NCBI GenBank assembly: GCA_964521085.1
Contig: CAZFPL010000015.1
Span: forward strand, 1 to 64,000
Direction of reading: 5' to 3'
DNA: 64,000 nt
Origin: JAFGKK01 sp964521085
Lineage (GTDB): Bacteria; Chloroflexota; Anaerolineae; Anaerolineales; RBG-16-64-43
Shown: piece after piece, positions 26,370-35,214 of the stretch
Layout of the letters: each line of letters begins with the position of its first letter
How positions within the stretch are numbered: the first letter of the stretch is position 1
Program-made: the position numbers and the translations under genes
Notes under the pieces: model-generated
Databases searched by the model: none
What the model was told of the DNA's origin: nothing
What the model saw: only the letters and a program-made list of their open reading frames with translations

Positions 26370-27314
26370 ATGATCGAAGCGCAAGGATTGACCAAACGGT
26401 ATGAGCGGGTGACCGCGGTGGACCGGCTGGCGCTTCGGGTCGGGCAGGGGGAAATCCTCGCCCTGCTGGGGCCAAACGGTGCGGGCAAGACCACCACGAC
26501 CCGGATGCTGGCGGGAATCCTGCGCCCGGATGAGGGCGGCGGCCGCGTCGCCGGATTCGACATCCTCACTCAAACGGAGTATGTGCGCGCCGCAGTGGGC
26601 GTGCTGACCGAACAACACGGTCTGTATAACCGGATGCGCTGCGGGGAATATCTGGATTTTTTCGGCGCGCTGTACGGCTTATCGGCTTCCGAGCGGAAGG
26701 CGCGCGCCGCTCAGTTGCTTCAGGAATTACGGTTGGATGTTGATTCGGACGCCTGGCTGGCCGAATTCTCCAAGGGGATGCGCCAGCGGCTGGCGCTGGT
26801 CCGAGCATTGATGCATTCCCCGCGGATTCTCCTTCTGGATGAACCCACGTCCGCGCTGGATCCCGAATCCGCCCGATTGGTGCGCGATCTGCTGCGGTCG
26901 ATGCGCAAATCGGGATGCACACTCCTGGTATGCACCCACAATCTCCCCGAAGCCGAGGAACTGGCGGATCGGATCGCCATCATCCGCCGCGGGCGATTAA
27001 TCGCCGAAGGGACGGCCGAGGATTTACGCACGCGGATGCTGGGGCCGGCCGTCTTCGAATTGCGTCTGGCGGAGGAAAGCAACGATCTCGGGAGCGCGTT
27101 CGAGGGGTTGGCGGACGTGGTGGACCGCAAACCCGATTGCGTCCGTTTCCGCGCGGCCGATCCCCGCTTTTCCAATCCGGAAATCCTGCGCCGGTTGATG
27201 GAACGGGGGGCGAGGGTGGTGGAATTGCGGGAAGTCACCCCGTCCCTCGAGTCCGTCTACCTCCAGGCGGTGGCCGAGGACGATGATCCGGCGCACCGGG
27301 CGGAGCTCCGATGA
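26370..27314 (+). CDS. ABC-2 transporter ATP-binding protein (NatA-like)
   Basis: The 314-residue ATPase has Walker A GPNGAGKTTTTR, signature FSKGMRQRLALVRALM (a K in place of the usual G) and Walker B ILLLDEPTSALDPES. A C-terminal domain of about 90 residues follows. No strong ribosome site precedes ATG 26370. The stop overlaps the permease start as ATGA, so the two proteins form one exporter. Upstream sequence 26243-26369 holds only a pyrimidine/purine-rich tract resembling the decayed palindromes elsewhere. Confidence 0.92.
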   Translation: MIEAQGLTKRYERVTAVDRLALRVGQGEILALLGPNGAGKTTTTRMLAGILRPDEGGGRVAGFDILTQTEYVRAAVGVLTEQHGLYNRMRCGEYLDFFGALYGLSASERKARAAQLLQELRLDVDSDAWLAEFSKGMRQRLALVRALMHSPRILLLDEPTSALDPESARLVRDLLRSMRKSGCTLLVCTHNLPEAEELADRIAIIRRGRLIAEGTAEDLRTRMLGPAVFELRLAEESNDLGSAFEGLADVVDRKPDCVRFRAADPRFSNPEILRRLMERGARVVELREVTPSLESVYLQAVAEDDDPAHRAELR

Positions 27315-28759
27315 ACACCCTCGCATCCACCGTTCCTCTTCGTTTTCGGGTCTCGCGTCTGGGCGCGCTTGTCAAACGGGAAATGCGGGATCAACTCCGC
27401 GATTGGCGCGTGGTGATCCCGATGGTCATTCTGACCCTTTTCTTTCCGATCTTGATGAACTACGCCGCCCGGCTGGTCATCAATTATGTCAACCAGTACG
27501 GCGGGCAAGTCATTGCCGAAGCGATCTTCCCCTTCCTTTTAATGATCGTCGGTTTCTTCCCCACTTCGGTCGGACTGGTGATTGCCCTGGAAAGCTTTGT
27601 CGGGGAGAAGGAACGGTACAGCCTGGAGCCGCTGCTGGCGACCCCCTTGACGGATATCGAACTCTTCCTGGGCAAGGTGCTCGCATCGGTGCTTACCCCG
27701 TTGTGTGCGGCGGGATTGGGTATCACGGCTTATCTTGCCGGGATGTATTTCCTGGCCGGTTGGTTCCCGACGCTGGAGCTTCTGGTTCAGATCGTCATCC
27801 TTACCGTGGCGCACGCCGTCTGCATGGTGTCGGCCGCCGTGGTAATCTCGGCCCAGACCAATTCGGTTCGCGCCGCCAACCTGCTCGCATCATTCGTGAT
27901 CGTTCCCTTTGCGCTGCTCATGCAGGGCGAGAGCATGATCATGTTCTACCGGATGTACAGCGCACTATGGTGGTTGATCGCTGGCGTGGTTCTGCTTGCG
28001 GTGATCTTCATCCGCATCGGATTGCGCCAGTTCCGGCGCGAAGAATTACTCTCGCGCGAGGTCGAGGAACTCCGCTTCGATCGGATGGGCGCATACTTCG
28101 CACATTCCTTCACCGGGGGCGCGCGGAATCCCCTGGCGTGGTACCGCTTGGCCGTCCAGCCCGCGCTCCGCCGCACCCTCCCGGCTTTCCCGTGGACGGC
28201 GATCGCGCTTTCCCTCGGCGCGGTGATCGGAATTATCCTGGCGGACCGTTTTCAATTTCCCGTCCAATTGATGGATCTCCGGAATTACCGGCAGGACTTC
28301 CTCGATGCGCTGGGAAAAATCGGTTTCTTCACGCCGGGTGGGACCTGGATGATCTTCTCCCACAACGTGCAGGCGATTTTCCTCGCCTCGGTGCTGGGCA
28401 TGATCTCCCTGGGCATTATGGGACTCGTGATATTGATGCTTCCGATCGGGGTGATCGCCTACGCCACGGTGACCATGGCGCGCACCGGCATTTCACCCTG
28501 GTTGTTCTTTCTCGGATTTGTCCTTCCGCACGGCATTGCGGAACTCCCGGCGATGTTGATCTCCGGCGCCGCCATCCTCCGTGTCGGTAATTGCTTGCTC
28601 GCGAAACCCGAGGGACGATCGTTGGGACAGATCTGGCTGCAGGCGCTTGCCGACTGGTTGATTGTGCTTCTCGGCGTGGCGCTGCCCCTCCTGCTTCTCG
28701 CCGCTGTTTTAGAAACGTGGGTGACGCCGGTCATCGGGGCGTGGGTGATAGGATGGTGA
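27311..28759 (+). CDS. ABC-2 permease (NatB-like)
   Basis: A 482-residue permease has an N-terminal cytoplasmic stretch with LVKREMRDQLRDWRVVIPM, followed by a first helix and then a domain of helices around GEKERYSLEPLLATPLTDIELFLGKV, the phrase typical of ABC-2 proteins. The second half adds five or more helices (residues 300-480). Part of it (GTWMIFSHNVQAIFL, then LFFLGFVLPHGIAELPAMLISG) matches the stage II sporulation SpoIIM-like membrane family. The protein may thus be a fusion of an ABC-2 permease with a SpoIIM/DUF95 domain. It is coupled to the ATPase gene before it. Confidence 0.82.
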   Translation: MNTLASTVPLRFRVSRLGALVKREMRDQLRDWRVVIPMVILTLFFPILMNYAARLVINYVNQYGGQVIAEAIFPFLLMIVGFFPTSVGLVIALESFVGEKERYSLEPLLATPLTDIELFLGKVLASVLTPLCAAGLGITAYLAGMYFLAGWFPTLELLVQIVILTVAHAVCMVSAAVVISAQTNSVRAANLLASFVIVPFALLMQGESMIMFYRMYSALWWLIAGVVLLAVIFIRIGLRQFRREELLSREVEELRFDRMGAYFAHSFTGGARNPLAWYRLAVQPALRRTLPAFPWTAIALSLGAVIGIILADRFQFPVQLMDLRNYRQDFLDALGKIGFFTPGGTWMIFSHNVQAIFLASVLGMISLGIMGLVILMLPIGVIAYATVTMARTGISPWLFFLGFVLPHGIAELPAMLISGAAILRVGNCLLAKPEGRSLGQIWLQALADWLIVLLGVALPLLLLAAVLETWVTPVIGAWVIGW

Positions 28760-29505
28760 ACCTTATCGTGCTCGGATCCTCCTGCCTGGTTGCGACGGAA
28801 CAGCAGCGTCCGACCCAACTGGCCTGCCTGGGATCCGAACACGGGCTTCTCATCGATTGCGGAGTCTCCCCCCGCGGCCGGCTGGAGGATCTCGGAATCG
28901 GCCGGGACCGGATCAGCGATATTTTCATCACCCATTTTCATCCGGATCACGCCGCCGGCCTGACACTTTTCCTCATGGAATTATCCCTGCGGGGAAGGCG
29001 CGCCCCGGTCCGCATCCATTCCGGCGCGGAGACCATCCGCCGGATCCGCAAAGTCACGCGGATGTACGGCTGGCGAAATATGCCGGGCCAATTTCCAGTC
29101 CGCTATCACACCGTGAAACGCGGCAAACGCGAAACCGTCTTCGAGAATCGTGAGTTCCGCGTCCTGTCTACGCCGGTCCGTCACGTGGTTCCCACCCTGG
29201 GCATTCGGGTCGAGGTGCTCCAAGCGCGAAGCAGTTTCGTTTACTCCGCGGATACCGAGCCCTCTGCCAATCTGGTGGCGCTGGCCCGGGATACCGATCT
29301 GTTGATTCACGAGGCGACGGGAAAGGGCACGGGTCACAGCAGCGCTACCCAGGCGGCATCCGTGGCCCGGGACGCCCGGGCAGGCAGATTGCTTCTGATC
29401 CATACCGATCCATATGCGGACAGGGGGGCGATCCTCGCCGAAGCCAAAAAGATCTTCCCCGGCGAAGTGGACCTCGCCGCGGACAAGATGGAGATCACCT
29501 GGTGA
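28753..29505 (+). CDS. RNase Z-like MBL-fold hydrolase
   Basis: The 250-residue protein has FITHFHPDHAAGL, YSADTEPSANL and a final HTD motif, the metal site of the RNase Z/ElaC branch. The opening NLIVLGSSCLVATEQQRPTQ fits a GTGxxxP-like start with changes. It may be tRNA 3' processing endonuclease or a related hydrolase; the exosite arm of classical RNase Z is not obvious. ATG 28753 overlaps the permease stop by seven bases. Confidence 0.8.
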   Translation: MVNLIVLGSSCLVATEQQRPTQLACLGSEHGLLIDCGVSPRGRLEDLGIGRDRISDIFITHFHPDHAAGLTLFLMELSLRGRRAPVRIHSGAETIRRIRKVTRMYGWRNMPGQFPVRYHTVKRGKRETVFENREFRVLSTPVRHVVPTLGIRVEVLQARSSFVYSADTEPSANLVALARDTDLLIHEATGKGTGHSSATQAASVARDARAGRLLLIHTDPYADRGAILAEAKKIFPGEVDLAADKMEITW

Positions 29506-29604
29506 AGGATTTCCGGAGTGCAGGAGAGCTTATTCGCGGGGTGCCGTGGAATTCGCGGAAATCCGCATGATACAATAGTTATCGATCCAAGAAAGGCGGC
29601 GGTT

Positions 29605-30033
29605 ATGGGCATTTCCCCGGTCGATCTTCAGGAATACCGGTGCGAATCAGGCGAACGCCACACCGGCCCGCTCCACCGGCACGAGTACATCACCACGCGG
29701 TATGTCTGGATCCACAGCACCCATGTTTGGCGCCCCCCGACGGACGTCTACGAAACCGATCAAGCCATCCGGGTCCAGGTGGAAGTGGCGGGGATGGAAC
29801 ACTTGGATTTTTCCGTGCTGCTGGAGGGGATGACCTTAAGAATTTCCGGAAACCGGAAGGATCCCATGGACCGCAGGATTTACCACCAGATGGAGATCCA
29901 TACCGGGGAGTTCCTGACCGAGGTGGAATTGCCGGTACGAGTGGAACCTGATTTCGTCCGTGCCCATTACCACGATGGATTCCTGCTGGTGGAATTGCAT
30001 AAAGTGCAGGAAATGCCGGACGGAGCCGCCTGA
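29605..30033 (+). CDS. Hsp20/alpha-crystallin small heat-shock protein
   Basis: The 142-residue protein has an alpha-crystallin domain (WRPPTDVYETDQAIRVQVEVAG, then LRISGNRKDP and a final LPVRVEPDFVRAHYHDGFLLVEL, read as separate strands). Small heat-shock proteins hold unfolding proteins for refolding or proteolysis. The start at ATG 29605 has GAAAGG upstream. TACAAT at 29571-29576 is a possible -10. Lon follows 33 bases later, so chaperone and protease are probably co-expressed under stress. Confidence 0.9.
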   Translation: MGISPVDLQEYRCESGERHTGPLHRHEYITTRYVWIHSTHVWRPPTDVYETDQAIRVQVEVAGMEHLDFSVLLEGMTLRISGNRKDPMDRRIYHQMEIHTGEFLTEVELPVRVEPDFVRAHYHDGFLLVELHKVQEMPDGAA

Positions 30034-30066
30034 TCGATCCGAATCGGAGAGAAAGAGTATTTACTT

Positions 30067-32745
30067 ATGCCGGCATCCCGGTGGTTGAACTCCGCAGAAG
30101 AGTTGGTTGAACTGCTCGCCGAATCCCCGCTCCCGGCGGAACGGTTGGATGAGCTGATGGAAATCGCCCTGCCTTCGATCACAACCCAGGTGCAGGAAGC
30201 GCCCACGGCCGAGCCGGCCCCCAAAGGAGAACTGGGGGAGCCGGAATTCCACATTCCGGATTCGCTTCCGATCCTTCCGCTTCGCGGCGTCGTGGTCTAT
30301 CCGCAGACCGTTATCCCGCTTACGGTCGGCCAGCCGCGGTCGATCCGCCTGGTGGATGATGCCACGGTGGGGGAGAAAATCATCGGCCTGGTCACCTCCA
30401 AGGATCCGGAACTTGCCACCCCCGGCCCGGCGGACCTGTTTCCCATCGGAACGGCGGCGATCGTCCATCGTCTGTTCCGCGCCCCGGACGGCACGATCCG
30501 GATTGTGGTCCAGGGGCTTTCCCGCATCCGGATCGTCGAATTTACCGATGAAGAACCGTATCTGAAAGCCCGCGTGGAATTGGCGCCGGAAACGGTGGAG
30601 ACCGGCCTCGAGGTCGAGGCGCTCTCCCGCAACGTCCGCGATCAGTTTGCCAAGATCGCCGAATTGATTCCCTCTGTGCCGCGGGAACTCGTAACCACGA
30701 TCGTCAGCCTGGAGGATCCGCTTCAGGTGGCGTACACCATCTCCAATTACCAGCGCATGGACCTGGAGCAGGGGGAAAAAATCCTGGAGCTGGATTCCGC
30801 CGCCGCGAAATTGAAACTGCTGGTCGGCCTCTTGACCAAGGAACTGGACGTGCTGCAACTCGGCGCGAAGATCCAGGAGGAAGCCCGTTCCGAAATCGAG
30901 AAAGTCCAACGCCAATATTTCCTGCGCGAGCAAATGAAGGCGATCCAGAAGGAGTTGGGGGAGACCGACGAGCAGGCCGCTGAAGTCGAGGAACTCCGCA
31001 AGAAGATCGAAGCCGCCAAGATGTCCGAGGAAGCGGCCGAGCAGGCCAATCGCGAACTGGAACGGCTTGCAAAACTGCCCTCGGCGGCGGCCGAATACGG
31101 CGTCATCCGAACCTATCTGGATTGGCTTGTCGAATTACCGTGGAGTAAATTTACGGAAGACCATCTCGACGTGGCCAACGCGCGCAAAGTGCTCGATGAA
31201 GATCACTATGCGCTCGACGAGGTGAAGAAACGGATTTTGGAGTACCTTGCGGTGCGCAAGCTTCGGCTGGAACGCAAGGGGGAACAGACGCCCGGACTCA
31301 GGCCGGGAGACGCCATCCGCCGCGAACGCGAGGGCGCGATCATGTGCTTTATCGGACCGCCGGGTGTGGGCAAGACCTCCCTCGGCCGCTCGATCGCGCG
31401 CGCCATGGGCCGCAATTTCATACGCATCTCGCTGGGCGGGGTCCATGACGAAGCCGAGATCCGCGGCCACCGGCGCACGTACATCGGTTCCATGCCGGGG
31501 CGCATCCTGCAGGCCCTCCGGCGGGTGGAGAGCCGCAATCCCATATTCATGCTTGACGAGGTCGACAAGCTGAGTGCGGATTTCCGGGGAGACCCGGCGG
31601 CGGCGCTTCTGGAAGTGCTCGATCCGGAGCAAAACCGCGAATTCCGCGACAACTACCTGGAAGTGGCCTTCGACCTTTCGCAGGTTCTTTTCATCACCAC
31701 CGCCAACCAGATCGAGACGATCCCCGGCCCGCTTCTGGACCGGATGGAAGTCATCGCAATCCTCTCGTATACCGAACGGGAAAAGATCGAGATCGCCAAA
31801 GGCTACCTCATCCCGCGCCAATTGCGCGAGAACAGCGTGCGCGGTGAGGAGGTGGAATTCGGCGAGGATTCCCTGCGGGCGCTGATCCGCAATTACACCC
31901 ACGAGGCGGGCGTGCGCAGCCTCGAGCGCGAGATCGGATCCATCTGCCGCAAGGTGGCGACCGCCCTCGCCGAAGGCAAGGCGATGCATGAGAAGATCAC
32001 GTCCGCGAAAGTGGAGGAATATCTCGGCCCCAGCAAGTTCCTCTCCACGGAGGAAGTGCAGGAACGCACCTCGATCCCAGGCGTGGCGACGGCGCTGGCC
32101 TGGACGCCCATCGGCGGCGATCTGCTGTTCATCGAGGCCACGCAGATGCCCGGCCGGCGCGGATTTCAGCTTACCGGCTCCCTCGGGCAGGTGATGCAGG
32201 AATCCGCCCATGCGGCGCTTTCCTATGTGCGTTCCAAAGCGGATGAACTTCACCTGCCGAAGGATTTTTTCGACAAGCACGATTTCCATCTGCACATCCC
32301 CAGCGGAGCCCAACCCAAAGACGGCCCGTCGGCGGGAATAACCATGGCCACCGCGCTGGTGTCACTCATCTCGGGCCGCCCGGTGCGGTCCGATGTCGGG
32401 ATGACCGGCGAGATCACTCTGCGCGGGAAAGTCCTTCCGATCGGCGGGGTGAAGGAGAAGGTTCTCGCCGCCCACCGCGCCGGGTTAAAAACGGTGATCC
32501 TCCCGCGCCGGAACGATCGGGACCTTGAGGGCATTCCGGAGGACGTGCGCAACGAACTGAGATTCATATTGGTGGATACGGTGGACGATGTGCTCGAACA
32601 TACCCTTACGCCCGTATCCGTCAACGGCGGACGGAAAGGCGCGCCATCCGCATCCGCCAAACACAAGCCCTCGCGAATCCGCAAACCGCCACCCGGGACG
32701 AAAACCCGATCCTGGAAAACCAAGCGCACGGGCAGGAAGCATTGA
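30067..32745 (+). CDS. lon: ATP-dependent Lon protease
   Basis: This is an 892-residue LonA. It has an N-terminal substrate domain beginning at about residue 65 (LPILPLRGVVVYPQTVIPL), a coiled-coil (about 270-330), AAA+ motor with Walker A GPPGVGKTS (about 432) and Walker B FMLDEVDKL, and the protease domain. There the Ser of KDGPSAGI and the Lys of GGVKEKVLAAHRAG form the catalytic dyad. Extra parts are an acidic N-terminal extension of about 60 residues and a basic C-terminal tail (residues about 855-892) rich in K, R and S. It degrades misfolded and regulatory proteins. It lies behind hsp20. Confidence 0.97.
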   Translation: MPASRWLNSAEELVELLAESPLPAERLDELMEIALPSITTQVQEAPTAEPAPKGELGEPEFHIPDSLPILPLRGVVVYPQTVIPLTVGQPRSIRLVDDATVGEKIIGLVTSKDPELATPGPADLFPIGTAAIVHRLFRAPDGTIRIVVQGLSRIRIVEFTDEEPYLKARVELAPETVETGLEVEALSRNVRDQFAKIAELIPSVPRELVTTIVSLEDPLQVAYTISNYQRMDLEQGEKILELDSAAAKLKLLVGLLTKELDVLQLGAKIQEEARSEIEKVQRQYFLREQMKAIQKELGETDEQAAEVEELRKKIEAAKMSEEAAEQANRELERLAKLPSAAAEYGVIRTYLDWLVELPWSKFTEDHLDVANARKVLDEDHYALDEVKKRILEYLAVRKLRLERKGEQTPGLRPGDAIRREREGAIMCFIGPPGVGKTSLGRSIARAMGRNFIRISLGGVHDEAEIRGHRRTYIGSMPGRILQALRRVESRNPIFMLDEVDKLSADFRGDPAAALLEVLDPEQNREFRDNYLEVAFDLSQVLFITTANQIETIPGPLLDRMEVIAILSYTEREKIEIAKGYLIPRQLRENSVRGEEVEFGEDSLRALIRNYTHEAGVRSLEREIGSICRKVATALAEGKAMHEKITSAKVEEYLGPSKFLSTEEVQERTSIPGVATALAWTPIGGDLLFIEATQMPGRRGFQLTGSLGQVMQESAHAALSYVRSKADELHLPKDFFDKHDFHLHIPSGAQPKDGPSAGITMATALVSLISGRPVRSDVGMTGEITLRGKVLPIGGVKEKVLAAHRAGLKTVILPRRNDRDLEGIPEDVRNELRFILVDTVDDVLEHTLTPVSVNGGRKGAPSASAKHKPSRIRKPPPGTKTRSWKTKRTGRKH

Positions 32746-32808
32746 ATTTTGCCTGACCTCCGGCCGGAGGAAGGGCGAACGCCATCAAAACCAAACGGGA
32801 GGATCGGA

Positions 32809-33234
32809 ATGCCGAAAATCTTGTTGTTGGAAGACGACCGCGATATGACCATGTTGCTGCAAACCCTGCTGGAGATCGAGGGGTACCAGGTCCGGTCGTA
32901 CGATCCCAAACGGCCTGTCGCGGCGCAGGTGGAGGAGGAGAAACCCGATCTCGTGTTTCTGGATGTCCATCTTGGCGGAAAGGATGGAATTGAAATTCTG
33001 CGCGAGCTCCGGAAAAGCCCGCTTCTGGGCGAGCTGCGTGTTGTGATGACCTCCGGGATCAATCTGACGGAGGAGTGCCTGAAAGCCGGTGCCAACGCCT
33101 TCATCGTGAAACCCTACATGCCGGAAAACCTGCTGCATTTGCTGGCAACCGTCCTCGCTGCGCCGGTGGACCAGACACACAGGGAGGAGAATCCGAAGTT
33201 TTCCTCCTCCCCATCCTACCCAAAATTCCTATAA
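32809..33234 (+). CDS. Single-domain response regulator receiver
   Basis: The 141-residue protein is a receiver domain without output domain. Acidic pocket residues are in LLLEDDRDM, the phospho-acceptor Asp is in LVFLDVHLGGKDG, and the switch Thr/Ser and Lys are in VVMTSG and FIVKPYMPENL. It resembles CheY-like or Spo0F-like proteins that act by protein contact. No histidine kinase is adjacent. GGAGG (32798-32802) supports ATG 32809. It starts 63 bases after lon, perhaps in the same transcript. Confidence 0.92.
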   Translation: MPKILLLEDDRDMTMLLQTLLEIEGYQVRSYDPKRPVAAQVEEEKPDLVFLDVHLGGKDGIEILRELRKSPLLGELRVVMTSGINLTEECLKAGANAFIVKPYMPENLLHLLATVLAAPVDQTHREENPKFSSSPSYPKFL

Positions 33235-33240
33235 CCCAAC

Positions 33241-34968
33241 ATGAGCCGAAAAAACCATCAATGGTACGTTGTAGATTTGCACACCCACACCCCCGCCACG
33301 GTGGACTATCAGGAAACGGGCGTGACGATGCTGGATATCCTGCGCCGTGCCGAAGCCCGCGGCCTATCCGCGATCGCCTTTACCGACCACAACACCGTCG
33401 CCGGGTACCGGCGCATGCGTGAGGAGATCGCCTTTTTGGAGGCACTCGAAAAGGGCGGGCGGCTGACCGCGGACGAGCGTTCTCGGCTGGAGGAATACCG
33501 CCGCCTGCTCGGGAAGCTGGTTGTGTTCCCGGGTTTCGAGTTCACCGCGACGCTCGGGTTCCACATCCTGGGCATTTTCCCGCCGGAAAAAAGCATCCGG
33601 GAGATCGAGCACATTCTGCTGGACCTGAACATTCCCGACACCCAGATCGATCTGGGCTCCTCGACGGTGGGCGCCAGCGCTGATGTGCTCACCGCCTACC
33701 GGAAGATCGACGACGCGGGCGGGCTGGCGATTGCCGCGCACGCCGACAGCACCAACGGCGTCGCGTTGCGTGGTTTTGATTTCGGCGGACAGACCAAGAT
33801 CGCCTACACCCAGGATCCGCATCTGCATGCGCTTGAGGTGACCGATCTGGAAAAGCGCGGCCGGTATTCCACCGCCGCCTTCTTCAACGGTGCCAAGCCG
33901 GAATACCCGCGGCGGATGCACTGCATCCAGGGATCGGACGCCCACCGCCTGCGGGCGGATCCCTCCAACCGCAAGAACCTGGGCGTGGGAGACCGCGCCA
34001 CCGAGATGCTGCTATCGGACCTGACGTTTGCCGCGTTGCGCGAACTGTTCCTCGGAAGCGATTTCTCGCGCACACGCGCGCACCGGGTTTCGAAGGAAAC
34101 GGAAGAAGCGTTCGATTTCATTCAGAACGCGCGCGAGGAAGGGCCGACCATCGTGCAGGCGTTCCACGAGAGCATGGTGGAAAAGGGCGGCAAACTGTAC
34201 GATGTCATCGCCGACGTATGCGCATTTGCCAATACCAACGGCGGCGCATTGTTCATCGGGGTCGGACCGGATCCCAAGACTCCGCCGCTGGGGATCGCCG
34301 ACTCCGCTAAAGCGGTCGCGCTGCTCGAGCGCGAGATCGGGCACAAGATCACCCCGGCTCTGCAGGTGACCGTCGACGTACAGGAAACGCGCGGCAAGCA
34401 GATCATCCGCGTCATGGTTCCGCGCGGCGAGGATCCGCCGTACGCCGTGGAAGCCAGCAAGATCTACGTCCGGGACGAGGACGAAACCGGGCTGGCGGTC
34501 CGGGATGAGATCGTCACACTCGTCGGGCGGAAATCATCGGCGCAGGCAAGTGCTCCGAGTGCGCCAGCTCCCGCCGAACCGGCCGCTCCGGCGCCGGCCG
34601 ACTCGGGCGTTGCGGCGCCGCGCACGGGCGTGGAAGTTGTTTCGTTCGAGGAGCGCGACGGAGTCCGTTACTTTACCGTGCGCGATCTGCGCAACGGGAA
34701 CATGGTTAAAAATGTGACTCTGGCTTCGTCGCGCCGGTTGTGGCATTACGCGATCAGCGAGCATGCCAAGCTTCCGGCGCCGGAAATCCTCGCCTGGCAG
34801 GGAGATCTGGCGCTGCTGAAGAAGCGCTCACGGCGCGGGGAATCCAGTTACGACCTGATCCAGCGCACGCCCAAGGGCCTCCGCTATTATTTCGGCGTCA
34901 GCGAAGACGGCATCCACGGCGAATGGAAACGGCTGGTGGGGGCGGAAGAGGAAAAGGTGGAGAATTAA
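33241..34968 (+). CDS. PHP-domain phosphoesterase fused to Schlafen-type AlbA_2 domain
   Basis: The 575-residue protein has an N-terminal PHP domain with a complete metal-ligand set: DLHTHT, FTDHN, GFEF, AAHADS and GSDAH, residues 12 to about 235. Then comes an AlbA_2 (Schlafen AlbA-like) domain at about 300-430 with FANTNGGALFIGV. After an Ala/Pro linker a conserved C-terminal domain of about 100 residues follows, which I cannot name. PHP domains hydrolyse phosphoesters; AlbA_2 binds nucleic acid. I infer a nucleic-acid-directed enzyme. It begins six bases after the response-regulator stop, with no ribosome site. Confidence 0.82.
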   Translation: MSRKNHQWYVVDLHTHTPATVDYQETGVTMLDILRRAEARGLSAIAFTDHNTVAGYRRMREEIAFLEALEKGGRLTADERSRLEEYRRLLGKLVVFPGFEFTATLGFHILGIFPPEKSIREIEHILLDLNIPDTQIDLGSSTVGASADVLTAYRKIDDAGGLAIAAHADSTNGVALRGFDFGGQTKIAYTQDPHLHALEVTDLEKRGRYSTAAFFNGAKPEYPRRMHCIQGSDAHRLRADPSNRKNLGVGDRATEMLLSDLTFAALRELFLGSDFSRTRAHRVSKETEEAFDFIQNAREEGPTIVQAFHESMVEKGGKLYDVIADVCAFANTNGGALFIGVGPDPKTPPLGIADSAKAVALLEREIGHKITPALQVTVDVQETRGKQIIRVMVPRGEDPPYAVEASKIYVRDEDETGLAVRDEIVTLVGRKSSAQASAPSAPAPAEPAAPAPADSGVAAPRTGVEVVSFEERDGVRYFTVRDLRNGNMVKNVTLASSRRLWHYAISEHAKLPAPEILAWQGDLALLKKRSRRGESSYDLIQRTPKGLRYYFGVSEDGIHGEWKRLVGAEEEKVEN

Positions 34969-35003
34969 CGGGAGGCCCAACAGATAGTTGACCGGTGCAT
35001 TTC

Positions 35004-35074
35004 ATCCACGAAGAGCACGAAAGGAAACGGAAAGAAATTCATTAAATTCCGCGTCCTGCGTGGGCTTCGTGGAT
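35004..35074. repeat. CCACGAAG-type inverted repeat, copy 1
   Basis: ATCCACGAAG (35004-35013) is mirrored by CTTCGTGGAT (35065-35074), with GAGCACGAAAGG inside. Related copies lie at 45759-45836 and 61840-61930. It directly abuts the 101-bp three-hairpin repeat. Confidence 0.7.
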
Positions 35075-35076
35075 TT

Positions 35077-35177
35077 TTTATCCCGCTTTCGCGGGATTAG
35101 AATACCCCGCAGCTTGCTGCGCAGTTCTTGGGGGTTGCGCTCTGTGATACCGCGCGGCTTGCCGCGCGGTCGTTCAT
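35077..35177. repeat. 101-bp three-hairpin repeat, copy B
   Basis: This is identical to 14168-14268 except for C at 35140. The hairpins are at 35080-35097, about 35108-35121 and 35149-35170. It lies in the convergent gap between the PHP-AlbA_2 gene and the minus-strand glycosyltransferase-like gene. Confidence 0.9.
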
Positions 35178-35214
35178 TGTCGGCCGGGATGGGGATCCGG
35201 ATGGAAAAAAACGA

